Positions 8,078 to 15,281 of a stretch of DNA of 15,785 nt are shown here, one piece after another; within the stretch, counting starts at the first letter, position 1; every line of letters begins with the position of its first letter. This DNA comes from an uncultured Parvibacter sp. GTDB lineage: Bacteria > Actinomycetota > Coriobacteriia > Coriobacteriales > Eggerthellaceae. The stretch spans positions 15,394-31,178 of the forward strand of contig CAJUNI010000019.1 of assembly GCA_910587945.1 (NCBI GenBank), read 5' to 3'. Made by a program: the position numbers and the translations under genes. The notes beneath the pieces were generated by a model. It made no database searches and was not told where the DNA came from. It was given only the letters and a program-made list of their open reading frames with translations.

Positions 8078-8118
8078 AGTCTCCACGCCGTTATCGGTAC
8101 AGAAACAGAGTGGAGACT
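8078..8118 (-). terminator. Candidate terminator or stem-loop after the adhesin gene
   Basis: AGTCTCCAC (8118-8110) and GTGGAGACT (8086-8078) form a perfect 9-bp stem with a 23-nt loop, which itself contains CCG-ATAA-CGG. The minus strand continues TCTTCT, only weakly U-rich. A second small inverted repeat, CTAAGG/CCTTAG (8146-8141 and 8131-8126), overlaps the adhesin stop codon. Together they may end adhesin transcription before the rpsP promoter; the U-tract is poor, so confidence is limited. Confidence 0.4.
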
Positions 8119-8142
8119 CATCTACCTAAGGTCTAACTTGCC

Positions 8143-11100
8143 TTAGTGGCGGCGCTGAGGACGCAGGCGCCGGAGCTGTCCTTGAGCAACCACCATTGAG
8201 CCTAAGGCCAGTACTGCTAGGGCTCCCAAGGGATAAAGCGGGGCCTCATCGCCCGTTTGAGGCAACGGATCAGAGCCACCCGTATTCGGAAGCGGCTTTC
8301 GGGGATTTAAGGGATCCTTATCACCCTCTTCGCTCGGCGGATCTAAGACCGGGGGTGTTCCTGCCCAGTTAACAAAGTTCGCTTGAGTCACGTCGCTCGC
8401 ATTAGCGATAGTGCCCTGAACAACGCCTCCTTGCGGTACACAGGTAAGACCACCTTGATCAGCATCGAGCTCTTCCACTTTATAGGTAATGCCTACCGGC
8501 AAGCCTTTAACAAGAATAGACTCTCCATGAGCGAGCGTAATCACATCTCCTGAAGCAATCTCTACAACTCCCTCAATTCCTTGCTTGCTATAGGGGAATT
8601 TCCAGGGGACCTCCGCACCATCAGCGTCGGTAAAAGTCACCTTAAACTGGAACTGCTTTTCGCGCGCACCTTCAGGCAACGTTGCTCCTTCGGCCACTTC
8701 TACAACTTTGCTGATACACAGAGAACCAGGAGCGCCCTTCACGTTTACAAAGGGTGTATCCGCAACAATAACATGGCGGGAATCCGCTTTACCGGCAATG
8801 GTTCCTTCAATGACGCCGGTTGCGGGAAGAATAAACCAGCCATTCGGGTCTGCATTGAGCTCTGTGATGCGATAGCTGTAACCCGCAGGAATACCGCGAA
8901 TATCAAGAGTTTCGTCATGGTGAAGCATTAAGCTATCGCCGCTCTTTATGAAGCCCGCTCGATTGAGACCATAGTAGGGATAATTGCTGGAATCCAGGAC
9001 ACCTTGCTCATCAAAGACTTCGACCCTGAACTCATAGTTATGGGTGTAATCTTCGGTGGTTAATTCTTCGCCATAAACCATTTTGCTCAAACGAATGGTA
9101 CCTACGGTCTCCGGATCTTTGGCTTGGTCAGTAACTACTACCGTATTCACCAAACTAAAGAGGCTCGTGATATCCATGTCGCCCAGATTGTCTTTATCGG
9201 CATAGGCATAGAACGGATCATCGGGAGATAGATGCGAACTGTAATTCTGCGTTACACGGGTTCGAATATAGCCCTCATCAGCCGCAAAGTAGGGCAATGT
9301 CGTGGAACCGTCGTCGGCATTATGGAGACCATAATCGATAACCGCATTCACGCCATAATGGAGCTTCATCGTACGAGGAATGGGGTTGGAATCCGTGCCC
9401 GCAAGATAATCATCGTGCCAGCTTGTTAAACCGAACTCGCCCGTCTTTTGAATCTGTGCCGTCGCAATAATATCGCGCAAGGTGATATTTACGTCACCAT
9501 CTGAGGCATACTTGCGCATGGTTTGAGCGATCTTACCCACACCAGCCATAACACTTACGCCATCCTCAGGGGTACCCGCATCGGCATAAATGGAATACAC
9601 GCCAATTTGCAACGGAATGATAGTGGGGTTCACGTTATGACCCTCAGGAGCCGCTGTCTCGCAAAGGTAGTAGGTCTGCGGAGCATCACGCTCATCAAAG
9701 GAAGCATTCGGCCAATGAACCTCTGCATAACCTTCCGCCACCTTATCGCCATCCATAACAGGACTTGGGGTCATAACCAGATAGCCTTCACTATCGGTAT
9801 AGCCCTTAGCGTAGGGTTCAGGCTTTGCTCCCTCCCCTGCCGCCATAGCAGCCTTGGCCTCTTCTTCAGTGGTGTAGAGCGAGAATTCTGCCCGCTCCAG
9901 AGGAGCGCCCGCCTCATCTACCTTCAGAATACGCAATTCACGACGCTCGTTCGGGATATAGATAAGGGAGCGGAAGTTGCGGAAGAATTCGTCTACGTTG
10001 AGCATGGAGAAGCCACGATTATTCGGTCCATTCGTGGCATCCATAATGGTATAGCCCACCTCATGGACCGCCTGAGGAAGCGTTTCTGCCTCATTATCGG
10101 GATCAACCAAACTACGAACGCAGTCGCTTACCAAGTCATAACGTTCATGGTCAGTAAGATTCGTCAGGTCCTTACCGGCAAAGATGGCGCTGAAGCGTGG
10201 ATCACTGGCCAGCTTCTCTAAGCCTTCAGGTTCGATAATGCCATACACCATCCGCATGTCGCCATCGGCGTTTTCCAACTTATAACGGTCAGCACGACCG
10301 GGTAAGTCAACAAGGTTACCCTCAAGGCGCTGGTTATCATTATTCCATTCCAGATACCACTCCGGAGCACCATCGGGTTGTGCCATCTGATAGAGCATGC
10401 TTTCAAGTACCGTCAAACGCATGCGCATAGCGCCATCAGTCTCGTTACTGGGATCGAGTTCCAGATCCATAGGATTGACGGTTTTATAGCCATCTTCATT
10501 AGAGCCATAGAGCGATAACCAGCGGAATTGCTCGGGTTGATCCACATAGTTCTTCTGATAGAGCATGGGCACTGGCACAGCAAGACCATACTGCTGGCTG
10601 TTCTTCGATACGGCCAATGTAGCCTTATCAATATTGCCGGTATCAGGGTTAAAGGCGCCGTAATAAATACCACCCACACCGGTAATGGTGGAAGTGAAGC
10701 TTGCATAGGCACCAGTGGTATAGCGATTATTCACGATCAACATCGTGGTTTCCGGATTGAAACGCAACAGCAAATCCGTAGGCAGAGGTCGATAGCCATC
10801 GGGCGTCTTGGACTCTTTCAACACATAGAGCAAGCCTGTGCCCGTTTCAGGGTTATAACGATCCGAGAAGTTAAAAGGCGTATCGTCGGGGGTCTCGAAG
10901 GGAGCCGCCGACTCGCCCGAGAGCTCCGGCTCAAGGAAACGCGCAATGCCATCTTCATCGGTCCGCAGCACCGTAATGGGGCTATCCGCTACATCAATAT
11001 CATCGAAGGTTACATCGGCGATATCTTTATTGACACCCGGCTTCACCGTAGCCTGATAGAGCTCAAACTCGACATCCTTTAAGGGGTTGCCATCCTGGTC

Positions 11101-12426
11101 TACCTTCTTAATTTGCTGATACAGCTCCGGCTGCAAGTTGAAGCGCACCGCAAGGCTGGAGTCGTAGTTACCGCGCTCTAAGTAGAACATCTTGAGCGTG
11201 TGAGACGTATTGGAAGCGAACGTAGCTTCCTTATTGGGGCTCCAATTTACCGTCCGCTCACGCCCCGCTTTTTCAAACTGATGACGAATCGTCGTGTGGA
11301 TAACCGGGTCTTTTTCAGTTACCGCATCGAAGCTTCCGTTTACGTCAAAAGCGGTACCCAGGTTAATATCACCCGTCGCGAAGTTAATGGAGCCATAGAC
11401 CTCGGAATGGATACCACCTAAGTCCAGAACCAACACGTCGTCAATGAAGATCCAGAGGTCGTCGTCACCAATGAATTCGAAGGTCATAGGCTGCTGGGCG
11501 GTAGCGTAACCATCAACGGGCTGACGGAAGGTAGTTTCCATGGTCATGCCCAGATGATGGTCAATATTTACGTTATTTTTGGAATTATTAGCAGCGGCCC
11601 GATTAACCAAGTTCCCTGAAGCGTCCTGATCGAACACTTCTTCAGCCGTGTTAAAGGGGAAGAAGCCGCCAATACTATCGGTGCCGTCAGTACGCAGAAC
11701 AGCAGGGGCATCATAGAGCACGAAATGACCGTCGCTGCCATGGTCTTTTTCCTGGTCATTACCCTCTACGAACTCAGCGAAGTTCTCGCGCATGTTGTAG
11801 TAGTAATAACCATTCTCATCCAATTGGAACAGACCGCTCACATCCCGATAGGACTTCTTACCCGGATTTTCAACCTCGGGATCAAAGAGATAGCGGAGAG
11901 AAAGCTCGTCTTCGGTCAAGGTGATATCGTCGAGTTCGTGGTAATCCTGAGTACCCGTCGTGCCCTTATTAGCAGCACGGTAGGACACCGCGTTCGTGAT
12001 GTTTTTGCCTTGGACGGGATCAAAGTCAGGATTGCCTACGGTTTTATCCAAGTTCTTGGCGAAGCGCCAGCCAGCATTGCAGTACACCATCTCTGGGTAG
12101 GGGTCACCGCCAGTCCATGGGGTCGCCATACGCTGTGCCGTACTATACAACTCGGGATTATCGTTATAACCGCCTACAAAGGCTGCATCCACCAAATTAG
12201 GGCCTTGGGTCGTCTCAATAAGCTCCGAACCCTCAAATTGGGTGAGCGATGCGTTGCCCCGTCGGTCAATCCAATAGGAGCCGGCATTAACAGAGGGGTA
12301 ACCTCCAAAGAGCCACGGTGCCACAATGCCTTGCATGCCTGGACGCTCCAGTGCGATGGGACCATAGGCTTGAACGATGCCCTGGTTCCAATACCCGAGG
12401 TGGCGCATGCCATCACCAAAGGTCAA
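8143..12426 (-). CDS. LPXTG surface adhesin, main part downstream of the in-frame TGA (fibro-slime, CnaB and C-terminal repeat domains)
   Basis: This is the 1427-codon remainder of a cell-wall-anchored protein whose N-terminus is the piece at 12463-13005, in the same frame. Numbering from TTG 12426: 290-432 is a fibro-slime/PA14-like domain (FEFIGDDDLWIFIDDVLVLD, then LKMFYLERGNYDSS). About 436-568 is a CnaB/SpaA-type domain (KKVDQDGNPLKDVEFELY to KESKTPDGYRPL). Residues 571-830 are unassigned. About 830-935 is a second CnaB-like domain (ILKVDEAGAPLERAEFSLY to CETAAPEGH). Residues 936-1101 are unassigned. Two related repeats occupy 1102-1228 and 1229-1353. LPNTG (1379-1383) and LPQTG (1388-1392) precede a membrane segment and a basic RRLRPQRRH tail. 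Read alone it lacks a signal peptide, and TTG 12426 has no clear ribosome site, so separate translation would not give a surface protein. The role is probably adhesion; the ligand is unknown. No sortase is in the window. Confidence 0.85.
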   Translation of the reverse strand: MTFGDGMRHLGYWNQGIVQAYGPIALERPGMQGIVAPWLFGGYPSVNAGSYWIDRRGNASLTQFEGSELIETTQGPNLVDAAFVGGYNDNPELYSTAQRMATPWTGGDPYPEMVYCNAGWRFAKNLDKTVGNPDFDPVQGKNITNAVSYRAANKGTTGTQDYHELDDITLTEDELSLRYLFDPEVENPGKKSYRDVSGLFQLDENGYYYYNMRENFAEFVEGNDQEKDHGSDGHFVLYDAPAVLRTDGTDSIGGFFPFNTAEEVFDQDASGNLVNRAAANNSKNNVNIDHHLGMTMETTFRQPVDGYATAQQPMTFEFIGDDDLWIFIDDVLVLDLGGIHSEVYGSINFATGDINLGTAFDVNGSFDAVTEKDPVIHTTIRHQFEKAGRERTVNWSPNKEATFASNTSHTLKMFYLERGNYDSSLAVRFNLQPELYQQIKKVDQDGNPLKDVEFELYQATVKPGVNKDIADVTFDDIDVADSPITVLRTDEDGIARFLEPELSGESAAPFETPDDTPFNFSDRYNPETGTGLLYVLKESKTPDGYRPLPTDLLLRFNPETTMLIVNNRYTTGAYASFTSTITGVGGIYYGAFNPDTGNIDKATLAVSKNSQQYGLAVPVPMLYQKNYVDQPEQFRWLSLYGSNEDGYKTVNPMDLELDPSNETDGAMRMRLTVLESMLYQMAQPDGAPEWYLEWNNDNQRLEGNLVDLPGRADRYKLENADGDMRMVYGIIEPEGLEKLASDPRFSAIFAGKDLTNLTDHERYDLVSDCVRSLVDPDNEAETLPQAVHEVGYTIMDATNGPNNRGFSMLNVDEFFRNFRSLIYIPNERRELRILKVDEAGAPLERAEFSLYTTEEEAKAAMAAGEGAKPEPYAKGYTDSEGYLVMTPSPVMDGDKVAEGYAEVHWPNASFDERDAPQTYYLCETAAPEGHNVNPTIIPLQIGVYSIYADAGTPEDGVSVMAGVGKIAQTMRKYASDGDVNITLRDIIATAQIQKTGEFGLTSWHDDYLAGTDSNPIPRTMKLHYGVNAVIDYGLHNADDGSTTLPYFAADEGYIRTRVTQNYSSHLSPDDPFYAYADKDNLGDMDITSLFSLVNTVVVTDQAKDPETVGTIRLSKMVYGEELTTEDYTHNYEFRVEVFDEQGVLDSSNYPYYGLNRAGFIKSGDSLMLHHDETLDIRGIPAGYSYRITELNADPNGWFILPATGVIEGTIAGKADSRHVIVADTPFVNVKGAPGSLCISKVVEVAEGATLPEGAREKQFQFKVTFTDADGAEVPWKFPYSKQGIEGVVEIASGDVITLAHGESILVKGLPVGITYKVEELDADQGGLTCVPQGGVVQGTIANASDVTQANFVNWAGTPPVLDPPSEEGDKDPLNPRKPLPNTGGSDPLPQTGDEAPLYPLGALAVLALGSMVVAQGQLRRLRPQRRH
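8251..8292 (-). other. Tandem sortase motifs LPNTG and LPQTG
   Basis: The adhesin C-terminus encodes LPNTG (8278-8292) and, four residues later, LPQTG (8251-8265). The second is followed by DEAP, a hydrophobic segment and an Arg-rich tail, so it has the position of the working cell-wall sorting signal. The first sits nine residues too early by the usual spacing and may be a relic, or an alternative site for another sortase. Confidence 0.85.
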
Positions 12427-12465
12427 CAGATGACCATAGTTAATGGTGTTGGTTTTGTTGAGTCA
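12424..12465 (-). other. In-frame TGA interrupting the adhesin gene, with a short downstream stem-loop
   Basis: The frame of the N-terminal piece ends KNFNT-TGA at 12463-12465 and continues without shift as LNKTNTINYGHL into the TTG at 12426 and on for 1427 codons. One base change, for example TGG to TGA, explains the break. The stop is followed by C, the leakiest context known for UGA in E. coli. Eleven nt downstream, CAAC/GTTG and ACCAT/ATGGT (12451-12424) can form a bulged stem with loop TAACT. TGA is an ordinary stop elsewhere here (glyS, rimM), so code reassignment is excluded. Confidence 0.8.
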
Positions 12466-13005
12466 GGTATTAAAATTTTTGGCGGCATCCGCATTACCCG
12501 TATTACCTACAATGTCAGATTTAGATTTAGCGTCGTAGCCTACGGCGTCATAGTTAAAAAGATTCACGACGGTATTGCGCGGATCCATGCCCCGCACAAT
12601 ATGAGCTCGTACCTGGTCGGTGGTAGCCAGAAGGTCAATGCCTGCATTAGGATCATCGATCTCATCCTCAGGAGTGCTATCGACATCATCAATGAGCTGA
12701 ATGTCCCCTTCTAACACAGAGATCTCTCGATCGGTTTCCGTGGAGGGAATAACATCCCCGTTGAGTTCAAGACCGGTATCTACCGCAGGAGCAGTGGTAC
12801 TCTCCTGGCTGGAGGATTCCGTACCTGCCGGCTGCGCAAAAGCAATCGGACTTACGGTAGGTATAACCAACAACGCGGTTAAACACAGTGCAAAAAACTT
12901 TGAAATTGCAGTAGAACCTTGGCTGCGGCATCCTTGATGCCCATTCTTGTAGTTCGTAACTATAACGAAAACTTCCCACCCCTCCGGTTCATCGCAAGAA
13001 AGCAA
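12463..13005 (-). CDS. Adhesin N-terminal piece with signal peptide, ended by an in-frame TGA
   Basis: This is the front part of the surface protein that continues in the same frame at 12426. It has a hydrophobic core FFALCLTALLVIP (about 37-49) after basic residues and a likely cleavage at AFA-Q (after residue 57). A Ser/Thr/Glu-rich linker follows, with acidic stretches such as DDVDSTPEDEIDD, and then RAHIVRGMDPRNTVVNLFNYD. Homologous fibro-slime proteins usually have an N-terminal segment of this kind. The start is uncertain: TTG 13005 gives a long n-region and has no visible Shine-Dalgarno. A good GGAGGGG (12985-12979) lies inside the frame but no in-frame ATG, GTG or TTG follows it at proper distance. 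If only this piece is made, it would be a secreted peptide without an anchor. Probably one half of a pseudogene or a readthrough gene. Confidence 0.7.
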   Translation of the reverse strand: MLSCDEPEGWEVFVIVTNYKNGHQGCRSQGSTAISKFFALCLTALLVIPTVSPIAFAQPAGTESSSQESTTAPAVDTGLELNGDVIPSTETDREISVLEGDIQLIDDVDSTPEDEIDDPNAGIDLLATTDQVRAHIVRGMDPRNTVVNLFNYDAVGYDAKSKSDIVGNTGNADAAKNFNT

Positions 13006-13027
13006 CCGTTGCTATTTCGTTATGCCA

Positions 13028-13055
13028 ATAATATCACTAGAGAAACATTCATCAA
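13028..13055 (-). promoter_or_regulatory. Promoter candidate for the adhesin gene
   Basis: On the minus strand TTGATG (13055-13050) and TATTAT (13033-13028) are separated by 16 nt, with four and five of six consensus bases. The predicted start is near 13021, only about 16 nt before TTG 13005, but about 35 nt before the GGAGGGG site. This favours a translation start downstream of that site. The placement after the ffh terminator fits an independent transcript. Confidence 0.45.
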
Positions 13056-13103
13056 CTGAACAGGGGGTTCTCCTATCGGGCGACCGTTCCATCCAAAACT
13101 TCC

Positions 13104-13116
13104 GAAACACCGTTTC
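13104..13116. repeat. Short palindrome upstream of the adhesin promoter
   Basis: GAAAC and GTTTC flank ACC, giving a perfect 5-bp inverted repeat about 50 nt upstream of the -35 box. This is a possible operator half-site pair, but a palindrome of this size can arise by chance. Confidence 0.25.
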
Positions 13117-13169
13117 TCCACTTTATCTTCCCTGTTAAAACGATATATTTTCACCAGTGAACTAATTTC

Positions 13170-13191
13170 GAAAAAAATTTGGATTTTTTTC
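13170..13191. repeat. A-tract/T-tract inverted repeat in the adhesin upstream region
   Basis: GAAAAAAA (13170-13177) and TTTTTTTC (13184-13191) are perfect inverted arms around TTTGGA. This is the most AT-rich part of the 283-nt ffh-adhesin gap. It could bend DNA or bind a nucleoid protein, or act as a weak second terminator. Nothing else is recognisable between it and the promoter candidate. Confidence 0.4.
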
Positions 13192-13220
13192 CGACGTTCG
13201 GTCGATGGCGGGAACAGAGC

Positions 13221-13252
13221 AATAAAAAGCGAGGAGCACCGGGCTCCTCGCT
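13221..13252 (-). terminator. Intrinsic terminator of ffh
   Basis: On the minus strand AGCGAGGAGC (13252-13243) and GCTCCTCGCT (13237-13228) form a perfect 10-bp GC-rich stem around CCGGT, followed directly by TTTTATT. It starts 36 nt after the ffh stop. It separates ffh transcription from the adhesin gene. Confidence 0.9.
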
Positions 13253-13288
13253 ACAATTCTTCTATCGGCATCTACTCTACGCGAATGC

Positions 13289-14695
13289 TTAAGAATCCAT
13301 CATCTCCTGGATTTTCCGCAAATCACCCATAGACATGCCACCCAAGCCTGGAAGTCCGCGTCGTTTGCGACCCTTCCCCCTCTTTCCTTTCTTGCCAGTC
13401 TGAGCTTCCATGCCGGCCGTCATCTTTTTGACCATTTTCTTGGTCTCATTGAATTTCTTTACCAGCTGGTTAACCTCAGAAACCGACACACCAGCGCCAG
13501 CCGCAATTCGAGCACGACGAGAGCCATTCAGAATATCCGGCTTTGCCCGTTCTGCTTTCGTCATAGAGTTGATGATGACCTCCATGGCATCAAGCGCCCC
13601 TTCATCAACCTGCCCCGCTCCTAAGGCCTTATCGCCACCGGGCAGCGCGGACACCAGACGAGAGATACCGCCCATCTTGCGAATTTGTCGGTTCATGGTA
13701 ATGAAGTCATCGAGGGTCAAATTACCCCGGGCCATCCGCTCCGCCTCAACGGCCTCTTCTTCTTCCTGCTGAACGCGCACTGCGCTTTCAATGAGGGAAA
13801 TCATATCCCCCATACCCAAAATGCGCTTCGCCATGCGATCCGGATGGAATTCTTCTAAGGAGTCAGGTTTTTCGCCCGAGGAAATAAACTTGATAGGTTT
13901 GCCAGTGACTTCACGAATGGAAAGAGCACCGCCGCCACGGGCGTCGCCATCCATCTTGGACATGATGACGCCATCAAAGTCGACAGACTCCGCAAAGGCT
14001 TGAACAACATTCACCACATCTTGACCCGTCATGGCGTCGACCACCATGAGAATCTGATCGGGTTTCACGGCATCACGAATAGCAGCCGCCTCCGCCATCA
14101 TGTCTTCATCCACATGCAAGCGGCCAGCGGTGTCGATGATGACTACGTCCCGCAATGAATCAATGGCATCTTGCACACCCTCTTGAGCAATAGCCACTGG
14201 ATCTTGGCCGTCGCCGCGATAGACCCGCACCCCAATTTCGTCACCGAGAGTTTGGAGTTGGTCGGCTGCAGCCGGACGATAGACGTCGCCAGCTACGAGC
14301 AAGGGTGAATGGTTCTCTTGCTTCAGTCGATAGGCCAGCTTTGCCGCCGCCGTTGTTTTACCGGAACCCTGCAAACCCACGAGCATAATGACATTAGGGA
14401 TACGACTGCCGAGCACCAGCTTAGAGTCACTACGCCCCAAGAGCTCCGTGAGCTCGTCCAGAACAATCTTGATAACATTTTGAGCAGGAGTCAGAGAGTC
14501 GAGCACTTCAGCAGTCAAGCAGCGCTCTTTGGTACGCGCCACAAAGGCCTTGACCACTTTAAAGTTTACGTCGGCCTCAAGAAGGGCTAAGCGAATCTCT
14601 CGCATAGCCTCATTAATATCCTCTTCCGTCAAACGGCCCTTAGAGCGAAGACCTGAGAATATCCCTTGAAGGCGTTCGGAAAGATTTTCAAGCAT
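13289..14695 (-). CDS. ffh: Signal recognition particle protein Ffh (SRP54)
   Basis: Ffh is the GTPase that binds 4.5S/6S RNA and signal sequences of nascent membrane proteins and delivers ribosomes to FtsY. The product is 468 residues. It shows an N domain (about 1-85), P-loop GLQGSGKTT (107-115), the insertion-box motif DVYRPAAADQL, DTAGR (188-192), SKMDGDARGG (246-255; the usual form is TKLDGDARGG), and a Met-rich M domain (about 330-430). A Lys/Arg-rich stretch then runs to the end. ATG 14695 is preferred over ATG 14701 because AAAGG sits 7 nt before it and only 1 nt before the other. A TATAAT box lies upstream and a strong terminator downstream. It is followed by the adhesin rather than by rpsP. 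Confidence 0.97.
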   Translation of the reverse strand: MLENLSERLQGIFSGLRSKGRLTEEDINEAMREIRLALLEADVNFKVVKAFVARTKERCLTAEVLDSLTPAQNVIKIVLDELTELLGRSDSKLVLGSRIPNVIMLVGLQGSGKTTAAAKLAYRLKQENHSPLLVAGDVYRPAAADQLQTLGDEIGVRVYRGDGQDPVAIAQEGVQDAIDSLRDVVIIDTAGRLHVDEDMMAEAAAIRDAVKPDQILMVVDAMTGQDVVNVVQAFAESVDFDGVIMSKMDGDARGGGALSIREVTGKPIKFISSGEKPDSLEEFHPDRMAKRILGMGDMISLIESAVRVQQEEEEAVEAERMARGNLTLDDFITMNRQIRKMGGISRLVSALPGGDKALGAGQVDEGALDAMEVIINSMTKAERAKPDILNGSRRARIAAGAGVSVSEVNQLVKKFNETKKMVKKMTAGMEAQTGKKGKRGKGRKRRGLPGLGGMSMGDLRKIQEMMDS

Positions 14696-14736
14696 AATCA
14701 TGCCTTTCTGCGTTACAACCTAAGTCGCAACTTCGG

Positions 14737-14742
14737 ATTATA
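14737..14742 (-). promoter_or_regulatory. -10 box candidate for ffh
   Basis: A perfect TATAAT lies in the 94-nt gap between the acetyltransferase stop and ATG 14695, predicting a start near 14730 and a leader of about 35 nt. No convincing -35 hexamer is seen 16-18 nt upstream, so read-through from the genes before it is also possible. Confidence 0.4.
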
Positions 14743-14789
14743 GGCGAGCATTCAAAAGAGGAAGACCCCTGCACTAAAGCTACTATTTC

Positions 14790-15278
14790 TTATTCGGCTC
14801 CGTGATAGAAAATAATAATGTCTTCCAGCTGACCCTTGCCATTACGAAAGCCCGACGGAATAACTCCGATCCGAGTAAACCCGAGCTTCTCATAAAGATG
14901 GATCGCCCCGGTATTGGAAGCAACAACAGCATTGAACTGGAGCCCAGTAAAACCCAAAGTGGAAAGTTGCTCAAGACAATGGCGAACCAAGGCTTCTCCT
15001 ACCCCATGGCCGCGCCAGGACGAGCTCACCGCATAACTCGCATTGGCAATGTGAGCGCAACGACCCACATTGTTGGGATGGAGGATATATAACCCCACCA
15101 GAGAGCCGTCAATTTCAGCCACCGCCGTCAGCGTTTGGCTGGCGAAAAAGTCAGCTGCTTCCGCTTCGGTTAAGGGATCAACCTGGGGAAAGGCCTGGGC
15201 CGCTTCCACTACTTCGTTCCAAATGGGAGTCATGGCCGCAATATCGGCAGGTTGATAGGGGCGGACTTTCACGCTCAC
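14790..15278 (-). CDS. GNAT-family N-acetyltransferase
   Basis: This is a 162-residue cytoplasmic acetyl-CoA-dependent acetyltransferase of unknown substrate. The GNAT fold is shown by RPYQPADIAAM at the start (strand 1 and helix 1), then LVGLYILHPN. The acetyl-CoA pyrophosphate loop is RGHGVG (89-94, the Q/R-x-x-G-x-G/A motif), and VVASNTGAIHLYEKLGF (118-134) is the typical C-terminal motif with the Asn and Tyr used in catalysis. The start is GTG 15278, with a purine-rich AGAGGTGG about 12 nt upstream. It follows the upstream acidic ORF by only 3 nt, so they are co-transcribed. RimI-like protein acetylation or small-molecule acetylation are both possible; the sequence does not decide. Confidence 0.9.
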   Translation of the reverse strand: MSVKVRPYQPADIAAMTPIWNEVVEAAQAFPQVDPLTEAEAADFFASQTLTAVAEIDGSLVGLYILHPNNVGRCAHIANASYAVSSSWRGHGVGEALVRHCLEQLSTLGFTGLQFNAVVASNTGAIHLYEKLGFTRIGVIPSGFRNGKGQLEDIIIFYHGAE

Positions 15279-15281
15279 GAT

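Noticed and set aside
9523..10221. Plus-strand open frame of 232 codons
   Set aside because: Antisense to the adhesin, with no motif and no plausible promoter or ribosome site.
12424..12465. Selenocysteine insertion at the adhesin TGA
   Set aside because: The downstream stem is weak and bulged, its UAACU loop lacks the expected G/U features, and adhesins of this type are not known selenoproteins.
12463..12465. TGA read as Trp through a changed genetic code
   Set aside because: glyS and rimM end in TGA at the expected family lengths, and no other gene needs TGA as a sense codon.
11725..12714. Plus-strand open frame of 329 codons
   Set aside because: It lies antisense to the adhesin, crosses the interrupted region, and its translation has no recognisable motif. 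It is a shadow of the coding strand.
12767..12979. Short minus-strand frame starting GTG 12979 right after GGAGGGG
   Set aside because: The GTG is only 1 nt from the Shine-Dalgarno, the product has no signal peptide or known motif, and it overlaps the adhesin N-terminus in another frame.
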